This document shows, in pieces, positions 36,608-37,433 of a stretch of DNA of 37,433 bases. The first letter of the stretch is position 1; each line of letters begins with the position of its first letter. The stretch covers positions 1-37,433 of the forward strand of contig JAUIMK010000008.1 of the NCBI GenBank assembly GCA_030432735.1, read 5' to 3'. The notes under the pieces are model-generated. The model searched no databases. It was not told where the DNA came from and saw nothing but the letters and a program-made list of their open reading frames with translations. The DNA comes from a bacterium. Its GTDB lineage: Bacteria > Myxococcota_A > UBA9160 > UBA4427. The position numbers and the translations under genes are program-made.

Positions 36608-37433
36608 CTAACGAAGGCCCAGGGCCTTCGCCGCGTGCTCGACGTGGTCGGGCATGAAGGTGGCGATGAAGAAGTAGCTGTGGTCGTAGCCCTCCTGGCG
36701 CCGCAGGGTCAGCGACTGTCCCGACGCTTCGCAGGCGGCCTCGAAGAGCTCGGGCTTGAGCTGCTCCTCGAGAAACCCGTCGGCGAGCCCCTGGTCGATC
36801 AGGATCTCGCCGGGATGGGGATTCGCGACGAGGAGCGAGGCGTCGTAGGCCTCCCAGGTCGAGCGGTCGTCGCCCAGATAGTTCGCGAAGGCCTTGTGGC
36901 CCCAGGGGCATCGCGTCGGCGAGACGATCGGAGCGAACGCCGAGATCGACGCGTAGCGCTCGGGGTGGCGGAGCCCGACGACCAGCGCGCCGTGCCCGCC
37001 CATGGAATGACCGGTGACGGACGCGCGGGCCGTGTCGATCGGCTCGTGGGCCCCGACGAGGGCGGGAAGCTCCTCCACGACGTAGTCGTACATCCGGTAG
37101 TGGTCCTTCCACGGCGCCTCGGTGGCGTTGACGTAGAAGCCCGCGCCGCTCCCGAAGTCCCAGTCGTCGTGCTCACCCGGAAGGTCGAGTCCGCGCGGGC
37201 TGGTGTCGGGCATGACGAGGGCGATCCCCGCGTCCGCGGCGCATCGCTGGGCCCCGGCCTTGACCGTGACGTTCTCCTCGGTGCAGGTGAGACCCGACAG
37301 GTAGTAGAGGACCGGAACCGGGCCGTCCGCGGCCTCGGACGGGAGGAAGATCGAGACGTTCATGTCCGTCCCGGTCGCTTCGGACGCGTGTTGGATCGTC
37401 TTCTGGACGCCACCGAAGCAACGCGTCTCCGAG
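36608..37433 (-). CDS. fghA: S-formylglutathione hydrolase, 5'-truncated by the window edge
   Basis: CFGGVQKTIQHASEATGTDMNVSIFLPS...LYYLSGLTCTEENVTVKAGAQR...SVTGHSMGGHGALV...GYDHSYFFIATFM. The frame continues past the M at 37363 to the window edge. Confidence 0.94.
   Translation of the reverse strand, partial: SETRCFGGVQKTIQHASEATGTDMNVSIFLPSEAADGPVPVLYYLSGLTCTEENVTVKAGAQRCAADAGIALVMPDTSPRGLDLPGEHDDWDFGSGAGFYVNATEAPWKDHYRMYDYVVEELPALVGAHEPIDTARASVTGHSMGGHGALVVGLRHPERYASISAFAPIVSPTRCPWGHKAFANYLGDDRSTWEAYDASLLVANPHPGEILIDQGLADGFLEEQLKPELFEAACEASGQSLTLRRQEGYDHSYFFIATFMPDHVEHAAKALGLR

Overview
High-GC bacterial chromosomal window, gene-dense and mostly housekeeping. Codon usage and gene content look like a deltaproteobacterial-grade or related Gram-negative lineage, but this is an inference. 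I see no tRNA, rRNA, CRISPR array, prophage or transposase. Order: mrdA(partial)-mrdB(rodA)-Ser/Thr kinase with cNMP-binding domain; thioredoxin (-); deoxyhypusine-synthase-like gene coupled to a macrodomain gene; heme operon (hemX-like, hemA, hemC, cobA/hemD fusion, hemB); DUF4177-like protein; LLM oxidoreductase (-); UspA; lpxD-rnhB-truD; cysK-gamma carbonic anhydrase; TetR; polA; a minisatellite and a hairpin-rich terminated intergenic segment; egtD (-); SHOCT protein (-); two convergent ECF sigma factors; AKR (-); SDR; NYN-LOTUS protein; a trypsin-like and a subtilisin-like protease with C-terminal sorting-like tails; aldehyde dehydrogenase; HDOD protein; S-formylglutathione hydrolase (partial). 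Most unusual: the DHS-like/macrodomain pair lacking the usual DHS lysine motif, the polA-downstream tandem repeat plus multi-hairpin candidate ncRNA, an RNase HII with GVG instead of GRG and a possible CTG start, and a recurring TANNNT element 6-8 nt before start codons that lack a Shine-Dalgarno sequence. All calls are from reading the sequence; no database search was run.
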